A stretch of DNA of 51,778 nucleotides from Pleurocapsales cyanobacterium LEGE 10410 (GTDB lineage: Bacteria; Cyanobacteriota; Cyanobacteriia; Cyanobacteriales; Xenococcaceae): NCBI GenBank assembly GCA_015207195.1, contig JADEXJ010000028.1, positions 1 through 51,778 on the forward strand, in the 5' to 3' direction. Shown here piece after piece: positions 35,474-43,713 of the stretch. The stretch's first letter is position 1; the number at the start of each line of letters is the position of its first letter. Below the pieces are notes generated by a model. It had not been told where the DNA came from, ran no database searches, and worked only from the letters and a program-made list of their open reading frames with translations. The translations under genes were made by a program, and so were the position numbers.

Positions 35474-35688
35474 ATTGTCAGGCTTGGGTTACAAACATAT
35501 TGTTGAGAAAACAACAAACTCCTCATGTTGACTTGAGTTTGATGAGTACCAAAAATTGATTTTTTGGGTTTGGGTAAGGGAGAAAGGTTTATTTTGCGTT
35601 GGGATACATACCCGATTGTCTTAAGATTATTGAGAAAAATTTTTCGTCGAACTCACGTCACGTTTAGTCTTATCATAACATTTATTAA

Positions 35689-35703
35689 ACTAAACTGTTT
35701 AGT
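35689..35703. promoter_or_regulatory. Palindrome, candidate TetR operator
   Basis: ACTAAAC-T-GTTTAGT is a perfect palindrome with 7-bp arms. A further GTTTAGT half-site lies at 35662-35668. It is upstream of the tetR gene at 35473 and just past the end of the gene at 35760. Confidence 0.45.
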
Positions 35704-35759
35704 ATTATAGACTAGATGTTCTTTGTTTAATTTCCCAGAGTAAGCAAAGATCGCCTCGT

Positions 35760-36374
35760 TCAAACATTTCTGTTCTGTAACAACTCAGGAGTAAAACCAA
35801 TACCTTCCTTGACCAATTTTTTAGCCAATTCAAAATTCCACTCAGAATCCTTAACTGAATTGTTTTTTTGCGAAGAATCGTAAGTTATCTTGTTACCGAA
35901 AGATTTGATTAATTCAACCAGGCTACCTGAACCGCCAAAAGGATAAGCGCGAGGCTTGTAATACAAACAACCTTGATTCTTTTTTTCTTTAATTAAATCT
36001 ATCAGAAAATAATCTCCATTAAAAATCGCATCCAGCATCGATTCAAAATACCAATTACCAGGAGTTTTAAAAAATGGATGTTGTGAGCGGATTTCTGGTT
36101 TGGTTAACTCTAAAAGTTTCCAATATATTATTCCTTCTTCGCTATCAAAATCAAAAGTATTAGCAAACCATTCAGCAGCTTCACGATCCAAATAATTTTT
36201 CCAAGGAAAACTATCTACTGGATCGCTATAATTTAAGTCATTTTTTTCCTTAAGATATATATCTGGCAACCAGTTGTTTTTGACCTCTTTTAGTTTCTCA
36301 AACATTTTTTGCAAACAAGCAAATCTATCCAGATTACCAATTGTAAATTCAATGTAGGAATATTCATCTTTCAT
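35760..36374 (-). CDS. Unrecognised hypothetical protein (204 aa)
   Basis: A 204-residue soluble protein that I do not recognise. It is rich in Lys, Asn and aromatic residues; visible stretches include AAEWFANTFDFDSEEG and YYKPRAYPFGGSGSLVELI. No signal peptide or membrane helix is present. Base composition is more AT-rich than its neighbours, which hints at acquired DNA. It is flanked by a TetR gene and a decayed ABC transporter gene, so the area looks like an insertion and decay zone. The frame is long and clean, which supports a real gene. Confidence 0.65.
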   Translation of the reverse strand: MKDEYSYIEFTIGNLDRFACLQKMFEKLKEVKNNWLPDIYLKEKNDLNYSDPVDSFPWKNYLDREAAEWFANTFDFDSEEGIIYWKLLELTKPEIRSQHPFFKTPGNWYFESMLDAIFNGDYFLIDLIKEKKNQGCLYYKPRAYPFGGSGSLVELIKSFGNKITYDSSQKNNSVKDSEWNFELAKKLVKEGIGFTPELLQNRNV

Positions 36375-36404
36375 ATCGAACTAAGCTAATTATTGGCAGG
36401 TGTT

Positions 36405-36705
36405 AATTATGAACGGTTAGCTTTTGGTCAAGGAAAACTGCGTCAGTCAATTATTATCCTGACAGTTGTTCAACAGTAAAAACAAAGAGTGGCGATCGCT
36501 CTTGCTTTAGATGCTCCTTCCACAAGCATCTTGGCAGATTAACCTTAAATAGTTTCAGACAGTCAATCTGGATAAGAAATGGTCAATTTAAGGCAATAGC
36601 CAGAGAACAAGGTATCACTATTTTACTAGTCATTCACGAAAATTGTATTTTACGATGTTGGCGATCGCCTGGTTTAGTTGTGAAGACAGCAAATTAATTT
36701 ACAAT
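36405..36705 (+). pseudogene. Decayed DevA/LolD-type ABC transporter ATPase
   Basis: Translating across stops and frame changes recovers the second half of an ABC ATPase: NYYPDS (before the signature), a stop codon in the Q position of the signature, KQRVAIALAL, then SILAD-stop-P in place of ILADEP (Walker B), SDSQSG-stop-EMVNL, a frameshift, AIAREQGITILLVIHE (H-loop), another shift, and ILDVGDRLV. Several stops fit simple C-to-T or G-to-T changes in CAA or GAA. The order and spacing match DevA-like ATPases. The N-terminal half and any devB or devC are gone. Confidence 0.7.
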
Positions 36706-36832
36706 TTTGCCAAGATATCAGCAGTCAAGATCATCTTCTTATTTATAGGTTTTTTTGTGCCTTCCGCGGTCAAATAACCATGCAATATGTAAACAAAATT
36801 TATGCAGAAAAAGCATCGCTGAAAAACTTTTT

Positions 36833-36874
36833 GTAACCAAATATACAAATTGTTCAAACAAATCTACATAATCT
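36833..36874 (+). promoter_or_regulatory. NtcA-activated promoter of nirA
   Basis: GTA-N8-TAC lies at 36833-36846. Exactly 22 nt later comes TAATCT (36869-36874), fitting the TA-N3-T -10 box. This is the classical class II NtcA promoter, with transcription expected near 36881. The leader to the nirA ATG would be about 90 nt. Confidence 0.85.
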
Positions 36875-36969
36875 TGGATGTATTGAGATTAAATACCAAG
36901 GATTATCAGAGTTTTTTCATATTCCTCGTTTCTTATTTATTAGCTTTCCTCATAGCACCAATTAGATTT

Positions 36970-38856
36970 ATGACTACTGAAGCGGATACCAAAATCAAAC
37001 TCAACAAAGTAGAAAAAGTCAAAGCAGCCAAAGATGGTTTAGACGTAAAAAACGAGCTAGAACATTTTGCCCAAATTGGTTGGGAAGCTGTTGATAAAGC
37101 GGATTTGGAAACTCGCCTTAAGTGGTTGGGAATCTTTTATCGTCCCGTAACTCCAGGACAGTTTATGATTCGGATGCGTGTCCCCAATGGCGTTGTTAGT
37201 AGCGAACAAATGCGGATATTGGCTGGTGCTATTGAACGCTATGGTGAGGAAGGTACGGCGGATGTTACTACCAGGCAAAATATTCAATTGCGAGGTGTCC
37301 GCTTAGAGGATATTCCTGAGATTTTCCGTAAGTTTAAAGAGGTAGGTTTAACCAGTATTCAATCTGGGATGGATAACGTGCGTAATCTAACGGGTTCTCC
37401 TGTAGCGGGTATCGATCCCGATGAATTGATCGATACCCGCGAAATGATGCAGAAAACTCAAGATATGATTACCAACAGTGGTGAAGGTAATTACTCATTT
37501 AGCAATCTACCTCGTAAATTTAATATTGCAATTGAGGGTGCGAGGGATAATTCAATTCATGCTGAGTTAAACGATTTGGCTTTTATCCCAGCCTATAAAG
37601 ATGGCGTTTTGGGTTTTAATATCTTGGTTGGTGGATATCTCTCAGCCCAACGCTGCGCCGAGTCAATTCCTTTAGGGGCTTGGATACCTACTAACGATGA
37701 GGATGTAGTAGAACTGTCCCGCGCTGTTTTGACCGTCTATACCGAAAATGGGGGCAAAGAAGGTTTGAGAGCCAGTCGCCCTAAAGCCCGCTTGATGTGG
37801 CTGATCGAAACTTGGGGAATGGAACAATTCCGCGCCGAAGTAGAAAAAGAATTTGGTAAAACTTTAGCCGAAGCTGCACCAGAAGACGAAATTACTCAAG
37901 ACAAAAAAGACCATCTGGGAGTCCATCCTCAAAAGCAAGAGGGATATAGCTATGTTGGTTTGCACGTTCCTATGGGGCGTTTATCCGCCGAACCCATGTT
38001 CGAGCTGGCTAGGCTAGCGGAGGTATACGGCAATGGTGAAATTCGCCTGACAGTAGAGCAAAACATTATTATTCCTAACATTGCCAACGAAAATATCGAA
38101 ACTTTTCTCAGTGAACCATTACTAGAGCAGTTTACGACCGCTCCTAGCACCTTAAGTCGTTCGGTTATCTCCTGTACGGGGGCGCGGTATTGTAATTTTG
38201 CAATTATTGAAACCAAACAAAGAGCCTGGAAATTAGCTCAGGAACTCGACCAAGAATTAGACATTCCCAATCGGGTACGCCTCCACTGGACGGGGTGTCC
38301 CAACTCCTGCGGACAGCCCCAGGCGGGAGATATTGGCTTGATGGGAACAAAAGTGCGGGTAGATGGCAAAGCGGTAGAAGGGGCAAAAATCTTTACTGGA
38401 GGTAAGGTAGGTCAAGGTGCCGAATTGGGAACGATGATCAACAAGGGTGTTGCCTGTGACGATCTCAAAACCACGTTGCGTAGCCTGTTAATTGAAAAGT
38501 TTAACGCCAAATTAAAAGATGGTGTGGTCATTGAAGAACCGCAGCCTACGGTAGAAACCCCCAAACCCGATTCAGAAGAATCAAGAGATTCTACTACAAA
38601 TACCAAGGTCTTCTTTGCTAATTCTTGGAAAGAAGCAGCCTGCTTAAACAACGAGTATATCTTGGATACAGCAGAAAAAGCAGGAATAGAGATTGAAAAT
38701 AGTTGTCGTGCTGGTACTTGTGGCACCTGTACCGCTAAAGTTTTGAAGGGAGAGGTAACTTATGATGAAGATTATGATGCCTTGAGTGGTTTAGAATCAG
38801 GAGAAGTTCTAACCTGTTGTGCTAAACCAGTTAGTTTAGTCGTTGTTGATGCCTAA
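36970..38856 (+). CDS. nirA: Ferredoxin-nitrite reductase with fused C-terminal ferredoxin domain
   Basis: NirA, 628 residues, reduces nitrite to ammonium with electrons from ferredoxin. Two ferrodoxin-like substrate domains precede the siroheme/[4Fe-4S] cysteines C402 and C408 (CTGARYC), and C443 and C447 (CPNSC). A plant-type [2Fe-2S] ferredoxin domain is fused at the C terminus, with C579, C584 and C587 (CRAGTCGTC) and a CC pair near 616. A Pro-rich linker joins the parts. A similar fusion is known in Plectonema. The ATG at 36970 is used because the promoter start lies downstream of the alternative TTG at 36850. Confidence 0.93.
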   Translation: MTTEADTKIKLNKVEKVKAAKDGLDVKNELEHFAQIGWEAVDKADLETRLKWLGIFYRPVTPGQFMIRMRVPNGVVSSEQMRILAGAIERYGEEGTADVTTRQNIQLRGVRLEDIPEIFRKFKEVGLTSIQSGMDNVRNLTGSPVAGIDPDELIDTREMMQKTQDMITNSGEGNYSFSNLPRKFNIAIEGARDNSIHAELNDLAFIPAYKDGVLGFNILVGGYLSAQRCAESIPLGAWIPTNDEDVVELSRAVLTVYTENGGKEGLRASRPKARLMWLIETWGMEQFRAEVEKEFGKTLAEAAPEDEITQDKKDHLGVHPQKQEGYSYVGLHVPMGRLSAEPMFELARLAEVYGNGEIRLTVEQNIIIPNIANENIETFLSEPLLEQFTTAPSTLSRSVISCTGARYCNFAIIETKQRAWKLAQELDQELDIPNRVRLHWTGCPNSCGQPQAGDIGLMGTKVRVDGKAVEGAKIFTGGKVGQGAELGTMINKGVACDDLKTTLRSLLIEKFNAKLKDGVVIEEPQPTVETPKPDSEESRDSTTNTKVFFANSWKEAACLNNEYILDTAEKAGIEIENSCRAGTCGTCTAKVLKGEVTYDEDYDALSGLESGEVLTCCAKPVSLVVVDA

Positions 38857-38904
38857 CTCATGGCGTTATGTATTAACGTGTTTGAGATTCGCTCAATTCA
38901 AAAG

Positions 38905-38933
38905 TAGTGGGGTAAGCGTTGCTACCCTGCTAT
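38905..38933. terminator. Hairpin between convergent nirA and ABC gene
   Basis: TAGTGGGGTA and TACCCTGCTA pair (two G-T wobbles) around AAGCGTTGC. No strong T-run follows, so its strength as terminator is uncertain. Confidence 0.45.
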
Positions 38934-38948
38934 CTTATTAAATCTTTC

Positions 38949-40115
38949 TCAAGACACAGAGACTAAAGGTTTATTGATCTTAGAAGCTAGGGGAAAAATC
39001 TGGGGCGAAGAGATGTTGGGTGACAGGTTTACTTTAGTCCCCACGGCGATCGCCTTATTTAAATTGGTGCGAACATATAGTCTTTTCCCTGAAGCAGTTG
39101 CGACACAGTAAAAATATTCTCTACCCAAAAACTGTTTTTCTACTATCACGGTTGTTGCAGTAACGTCTGGAGTTAAAGTAATATCTTCTGGGCGTAACAT
39201 CAAATCTCCTTCGTCTGATGTTTCCCTTACTCCTCGATCGTTAATGAAATCTTTTTTCGATACTGCTATTTCGCCGATCTCTGTCAGCCAAACTCGACCC
39301 TTTCTCTTGGCGGGTAAAAAATTAGCTTGGGTCACAAACTCGGCAACGAAGTGAGATCGAGGATTGAGGTATACTTCCTCTGGTGTACCCACTTGCTCTA
39401 CTTTTCCCTGACACATGACGGCAATTTTATCAGAAATCGCCAAGGCTTCTTCGCGATCGTGAGTCACAAAAATCGCTGAGGTTCCCGCTGCTTTAAGAAT
39501 CGAACGAATTTCTGCTCTTAAGCGATGGCGTACCTGCACGTCCAAATTACTTAGGGGTTCGTCCAACAAAATTAGGTTTGGTTGGGGTGCCAAAGCTCTA
39601 GCGAGGGAAATACGCTGTTGCTGTCCTCCAGAAAGTTGATGGGGATAGCGTTTGTCTAGACCTTCGAGTCCAACTAACTTTAGAACTTCGGTGACCCTTT
39701 GTTTTACCTGCCTGTCAAAAGACTTTTTATTGGTGAATAGGCTTTTATTCTGCTGTCGATCGCGATTTTTCAAGCCAAAAGCAATATTCTCTGCCACCGT
39801 TAGATGAGGAAATAAGGCATAGTCTTGGAATACCATTCCCGTGTTGCGCTTTTCTGCTGCCACGCTACTATTCTTATTGCAGACTACTTTTCCTGCTATT
39901 TCTACCGTTCCTTGAGAGATTGATTCAAATCCTGCGACTATGCGTAATAGGGTAGTTTTACCGCACCCCGAAGGACCTAGCAAACCCAACAATTCTCCGT
40001 GCTGCAAAGTCAAACTAACATTATCTAAAACTACCGTAGGGCGACTATTAAAAGATGCTCGATTGGGGTATGCTTTAGTCACGTTTCTGAGCTGAAGAAT
40101 TGCTGATTGTTTCAT
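38949..40115 (-). CDS. futC: ABC transporter ATP-binding protein, FutC/FbpC-like (iron)
   Basis: A 388-residue ATPase of the CUT/ferric-iron group. Walker A is GPSGCGKTT near residue 43, the signature LSGGQQQR, Walker B LILLDEP and the switch His in FVTHDREEA. C-terminal TOBE-like domain (residues 250-385) is the mark of FbpC/PotA/MalK-type ATPases. The N-terminal half and overall length are closest to FutC of cyanobacterial Fe3+ uptake. The permease FutB and the binding proteins are not adjacent, as is also common in cyanobacteria. A different substrate (for example sulfate or polyamine) cannot be excluded. Confidence 0.8.
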   Translation of the reverse strand: MKQSAILQLRNVTKAYPNRASFNSRPTVVLDNVSLTLQHGELLGLLGPSGCGKTTLLRIVAGFESISQGTVEIAGKVVCNKNSSVAAEKRNTGMVFQDYALFPHLTVAENIAFGLKNRDRQQNKSLFTNKKSFDRQVKQRVTEVLKLVGLEGLDKRYPHQLSGGQQQRISLARALAPQPNLILLDEPLSNLDVQVRHRLRAEIRSILKAAGTSAIFVTHDREEALAISDKIAVMCQGKVEQVGTPEEVYLNPRSHFVAEFVTQANFLPAKRKGRVWLTEIGEIAVSKKDFINDRGVRETSDEGDLMLRPEDITLTPDVTATTVIVEKQFLGREYFYCVATASGKRLYVRTNLNKAIAVGTKVNLSPNISSPQIFPLASKINKPLVSVS

Positions 40116-40263
40116 TGTGTTTTTCCAACAACCAAAAATTTAGCTTTCAGTTGTCATAGCAGATTGATTAAATCTAGAGTCTTATAGGAATTGTTCTCAA
40201 TTAAAGTTTAACCTATCCCCTGCTCTTAATCGATCGCTAGTTGACCAATTTCTCATCAGATCT

Positions 40264-41031
40264 TTAAAACAGACCGTATCTCTGCAATAAAGTCTCAAGC
40301 AACTTTGGCAAACTCTTGTGGAGTTGATTCTTGTCAGTAAAGCTAAGTTGCTTGTAACCTGCCATATCAAAAGGCATTTCTCCAGGAAGATCTGGACGTT
40401 CCATCCTTAGCAATAAGATCTGCCCGTTGTCTTTGTGCTGAATACCGTAGCCCAATTCGACGCAAACGTTGGGATCGACTAACAGATCCGTTTGCTGCTC
40501 TCCAGGAATACTACTAATTGGAGTAACATCAGCAATTAATAATAGACTCGTGCCGATTTTTCTAAATTGACTGTTGCTCAAGCGTAAAGGCCCTCCTGAA
40601 GACCGTGGCGTAACTTCTAAGGTAAGGGGAATCCGCGATCGCGCTGCTAATTTATCGATAATGGTATTTAAAGCTGAAGTAATAGCTTCATTGGCAGGCT
40701 GACAATAATTTTGCGGACTGTAATAAATTACTGGTTCGAGTCCTGAAATGCTAGTACATTTTGTAAAATAGATTTCTTGAGAAACCAAATCGATATTGGA
40801 AACTATGTAGCTACCGCTTCCCTGGATATAAAACTCAATGGTTTTGCCCAATAGATACAGTTGAAACCAGTCAGATCCTTCTATATCAAAGCGATCGTCG
40901 AGAAAATCTGCCCGCAACCCAGTTTTCAACAGACTGTTTCTGCTCAAACGCAGAGTACAAGGTTTTTGGATGATTTTTTTGATTGGTTCGTACTGCTCTA
41001 TATACCAAGCTTTAAGCGCGATAATTGCCAC
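40264..41031 (-). CDS. Conserved cyanobacterial protein of unknown function
   Basis: A 255-residue protein starting with GTG. It resembles cyanobacterial proteins of the form ALK.WY...YEPI..I...P..LRLSRNSLLKTGLRADFL, which are conserved but uncharacterised. It has no signal peptide or membrane helix; the middle (FYIQGSGSYIVSNIDLVSQ) looks beta-rich. It lies between the FutC-like gene and a Mo-nitrogenase C-terminal domain gene on the same strand. No function is assigned. Confidence 0.75.
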   Translation of the reverse strand: MAIIALKAWYIEQYEPIKKIIQKPCTLRLSRNSLLKTGLRADFLDDRFDIEGSDWFQLYLLGKTIEFYIQGSGSYIVSNIDLVSQEIYFTKCTSISGLEPVIYYSPQNYCQPANEAITSALNTIIDKLAARSRIPLTLEVTPRSSGGPLRLSNSQFRKIGTSLLLIADVTPISSIPGEQQTDLLVDPNVCVELGYGIQHKDNGQILLLRMERPDLPGEMPFDMAGYKQLSFTDKNQLHKSLPKLLETLLQRYGLF

Positions 41032-41068
41032 GACTATCTATTAAAAGATGACTAAACTTTAGTGCATC

Positions 41069-41428
41069 TTAGCAGTAGATGCTGACATCTTCTCCACATA
41101 TATCAGCTAAGTAACAAATCGCACGAAATCGTAAAGCTATTACCTCGTTATAAAGCGGGTTTAATTTGCACATAGGAGGGATTTTCACAATAGTTCGTCC
41201 CAAAAGCTTAATCTCTCGTTCAAAAGGACACTGGCTGGGAATTAGTTGGCAAATACGATGGGCAAAATCGCTGTTGTCGATCTCAACATTGTCTAACCAC
41301 TTACGCAGCGGAGCAAGCAAGTCTATTTTGCTTCGTTTAATTGAGGTTCTCGAAAATTTTCTATATTGTAGCTGATTGACCCAAGCACCGAGATGTAAAC
41401 TTTCAAATGTGTGCTGTACTAAATTCAT
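41069..41428 (-). CDS. Mo-dependent nitrogenase C-terminal domain (Mo-nitro_C) protein
   Basis: A 119-residue stand-alone protein of the cyanobacterial family named for the C-terminus of Mo-dependent nitrogenase. The conserved block is LLAPLRKWLDNVEI...QLIPSQCPFEREI, CKLNPLY and LRFRAICYLADICGED. It is not a nitrogenase subunit, and it occurs in non-fixing strains; its function is unknown. The ATG at 41428 is chosen because AAGGAG lies 6 nt upstream; a GTG at 41443 would place this RBS inside the gene. Confidence 0.88.
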   Translation of the reverse strand: MNLVQHTFESLHLGAWVNQLQYRKFSRTSIKRSKIDLLAPLRKWLDNVEIDNSDFAHRICQLIPSQCPFEREIKLLGRTIVKIPPMCKLNPLYNEVIALRFRAICYLADICGEDVSIYC

Positions 41429-41741
41429 GGTTGACTCCTTCACTCTAATAATTTGCTCACGCGAAAAATTTGATTTAACTATCGTCTCGATCCTTTAGCC
41501 TTTAAATGTCTCATTTGATGCTTTTTATAGCTGAGAATATTCTCGACCGAGATTTTGAGTCAGCAGTTTAAACTGTGCTTGAGAACGATAAAGCTAGCTA
41601 TTAGCTAATTGGATACTGATTTGATATTATCTTGCACTATCTATTTGGTATTGTGCATGAGCAAGATCACCTAATTGCTATAAAGTTTGCTTAAAGATCT
41701 AGTTAAGTATTTGTAAATATCAAGTCGAAGTATTTTAGACA

Positions 41742-41945
41742 CTAATCTCCAGCATTTTTCAGGTTATTTCCTAGCAAATAAATATTGTTCATGTTGTTAT
41801 TTATGTAACATTTTCGCTTTTTATTACCATCTTCGATGTATTTCAGCTCAATTCTATATTTCGTCTCAACAAATTTATCCGAGATATTTACTCGACACTT
41901 TGCATAGCGATTAACAGCTAATAAATATCTTTTAAAAGCTTTCAT
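41742..41945 (-). CDS. Possible small hypothetical protein (67 aa)
   Basis: A 67-residue, basic, Asn- and Lys-rich frame that I do not recognise. It starts with an ATG and has a mildly protein-like amphipathic pattern (AFKRYLLAVNRYAKCRVNI). The very AT-rich composition makes a chance frame quite possible. It is kept only because it is the sole open frame in a long spacer. Confidence 0.3.
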   Translation of the reverse strand: MKAFKRYLLAVNRYAKCRVNISDKFVETKYRIELKYIEDGNKKRKCYINNNMNNIYLLGNNLKNAGD

Positions 41946-42180
41946 TCCTCAGCTATCTGGTTAAGCTTATTTGCAACATCAAAAAACGTAGTTCACATAA
42001 CTCGAAACAAAACCAGTTATTAAAGATGAATGCTGAGGTTTTAAGGATTAGTTGTAGGGCTAAATTTACTTCGTAGGTGGCATAAATTACTAATGTTTGT
42101 CGATTAGACCCAAAGCAGAGCGACAAAATCACTGTACAAAAAAATTTCTCTGGAAATAGTATAACGCTCTAATCTTTTAT

Positions 42181-42226
42181 TGGCTGTAAAATATGTATTG
42201 GTTGTTACCGCAGCCAGACTTTTTTT
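42181..42226 (+). terminator. Orphan intrinsic terminator
   Basis: TGGCTG (42181-42186) pairs with CAGCCA (42211-42216); an inner GGT-TGTT-ACC hairpin lies between, and seven T follow from 42220. No plus-strand gene precedes it, so it may end an unannotated small RNA. Confidence 0.5.
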
Positions 42227-42320
42227 GGATAGCTAACTGTAATTCTCTTTTTTTGGTCGATACTTTAATAATTATATCAAGAGCCAGCATGGTTTGAGCC
42301 AGCTTATTATACTAAACAAA

Positions 42321-43301
42321 TCAGAACAACCAGTGGAGAGCTAAAGCGATCGCCAGCCAAAATAAGAAGCAGTAGCGAGTCAAAATTAAGGCGCGGTTGA
42401 TTTTAGTGAGGGAGATGGGAAAGATGGCATCTCCTAACAAAGGTTTTTCTTTAACTACTCCTTGATAAGTATTTTTTCCTCCTAGCTGTACTCCCAAAAT
42501 TCCTGCATACGCAGCTTCACTCCAGCCTGAATTGGGACTAGGATCTTGAATCCCATCACGACGGCAAATAGCCAATATCTGTAGAGGTTTGCCAGAAAAT
42601 AGGCTCAAAGTCAATACGGTTAGGCGACAGGGGATCCAGGTTAAACGATCTTCTAGCTGCGCGCTAAACCAACCCAAATCGCTGTAGGGTTCGCGACGAT
42701 ACCCCACCATTGAATCTAGGGTGCTAGCAGCTTTATAAGCCAACGCTAAGGGTACAGCACCGAAGAGCGTAAAAGAACCAACAATAGCGTAGAAAAGAGG
42801 TGCGGTAACTCCATCGACCGTATTTTCGGCGACTGTTTCCAGTAATGCCCGCAATATTTCCGATTGGGATAAATTATCCGTATCTCGCCCCACATATAAA
42901 CTCAGGCGCGAGCGTGCTGTCTCAAGCTCGCCAGCAGATAGTGATTCTAAAACATCCTCTACCGCCACCCGCAAACTTTTTCCTGCAAAGCAGCTGGCGA
43001 GGATGATTATTTCCACCCCATAGCCCAACCAGGGAGCGATTGCTTTAAAGCTGAATACGATTAACCAGCCCAAAAATCCACTACCAATAATCAAACCCAA
43101 GCCCAGTAAAACTCCAGCCAGACGACGTTTCCAACCAGGCTGGCAGAATTTGAGAGCTAGATTGGTGTAGTGTCGAACTAACCACCCCATCACCTGTACT
43201 GGATGAACCCACCCCCAGGGATCGCCAATTAAATAATCTTCCCAAGCTGCTAAGAGCAAGATTAAACCAGGATGCCATGCCAGAGAAAAACTACCAGGCA
43301 T
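42321..43301 (-). CDS. cobD: Adenosylcobinamide-phosphate synthase CobD/CbiB
   Basis: A 326-residue membrane protein of cobalamin synthesis that joins adenosylcobyric acid and an aminopropanol unit to give adenosylcobinamide (phosphate). The signature EDYLIGDPWGWVHPVQVMGW near the N terminus, LETVAENTVDGVTAPLFYAI in the middle and YKAASTLDSMVGYRREPY are diagnostic. About five membrane helices are seen. The ATG at 43301 places the start just after the previous stop; an ATG at 43355 would overlap that gene by 47 bp. No other cob gene is nearby. Confidence 0.92.
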   Translation of the reverse strand: MPGSFSLAWHPGLILLLAAWEDYLIGDPWGWVHPVQVMGWLVRHYTNLALKFCQPGWKRRLAGVLLGLGLIIGSGFLGWLIVFSFKAIAPWLGYGVEIIILASCFAGKSLRVAVEDVLESLSAGELETARSRLSLYVGRDTDNLSQSEILRALLETVAENTVDGVTAPLFYAIVGSFTLFGAVPLALAYKAASTLDSMVGYRREPYSDLGWFSAQLEDRLTWIPCRLTVLTLSLFSGKPLQILAICRRDGIQDPSPNSGWSEAAYAGILGVQLGGKNTYQGVVKEKPLLGDAIFPISLTKINRALILTRYCFLFWLAIALALHWLF

Positions 43302-43308
43302 CAAATAA

Positions 43309-43698
43309 TTAATCCCGAATTTGCTCGACATTATCTTCCCAATTCTGTCCGTCAAAATGTCTAATCGTAAATTTATCGCTCAAGTCTCGATCTAGACAGC
43401 GAACGTTGATGTCTATCATGTCTGGATGAGAACGAGGACGGTAAAAAGGATGTATGCCACATCTAGAACAAAAAGTATGTTGAGCCACCCTGGTATTAAA
43501 AGTATAAGAGACCAACATATCTTGTCCCTGAAGCAGAGTAAAGTTTTCTGGGGGAAGGATTAAATGTAAAAAACCTTTTTTACGGCAAATAGAGCAGTTA
43601 CAATCTTCTACCACAAAGCGATCGATTAGTACTTGAAAACGAACCGCACCACAATGACAACCACCTTCACAAATTAGGTTTTTTTCGGGTTTATTCAT
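43309..43698 (-). CDS. GFA/CENP-V family zinc protein
   Basis: A 129-residue protein of the glutathione-dependent formaldehyde-activating (GFA) fold. Zinc-binding Cys sets are CEGGCHCGAVRF, CNCSICRKKG and FCSRCGIHPF. The fold is shared by many proteins that are not formaldehyde enzymes, so the substrate is unknown. It lies 7 bp from cobD and 15 bp from the Rrf2 gene, in a likely three-gene operon. Confidence 0.9.
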   Translation of the reverse strand: MNKPEKNLICEGGCHCGAVRFQVLIDRFVVEDCNCSICRKKGFLHLILPPENFTLLQGQDMLVSYTFNTRVAQHTFCSRCGIHPFYRPRSHPDMIDINVRCLDRDLSDKFTIRHFDGQNWEDNVEQIRD

Positions 43699-43713
43699 AG
43701 ATAGTTTCGCTCT

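Larger units (their letters stand above)
41429..42320. other. Long AT-rich spacer
   Basis: This 892-bp spacer holds only a doubtful 67-codon frame (41742-41945) and a terminator-like hairpin on the plus strand (42181-42226). Otherwise no gene is visible. Confidence 0.5.

Noticed and set aside
36850-36969. N-terminal extension of nirA from a TTG
   Set aside because: The expected NtcA-driven transcript begins after this codon, and the extension reads like AT-rich non-coding DNA, not a NirA leader.
41069-41428. Evidence of nitrogen fixation from the Mo-nitro_C protein and PatD-like gene
   Set aside because: Both families occur in strains without nitrogenase or heterocysts, and no nif or het gene is in the window.
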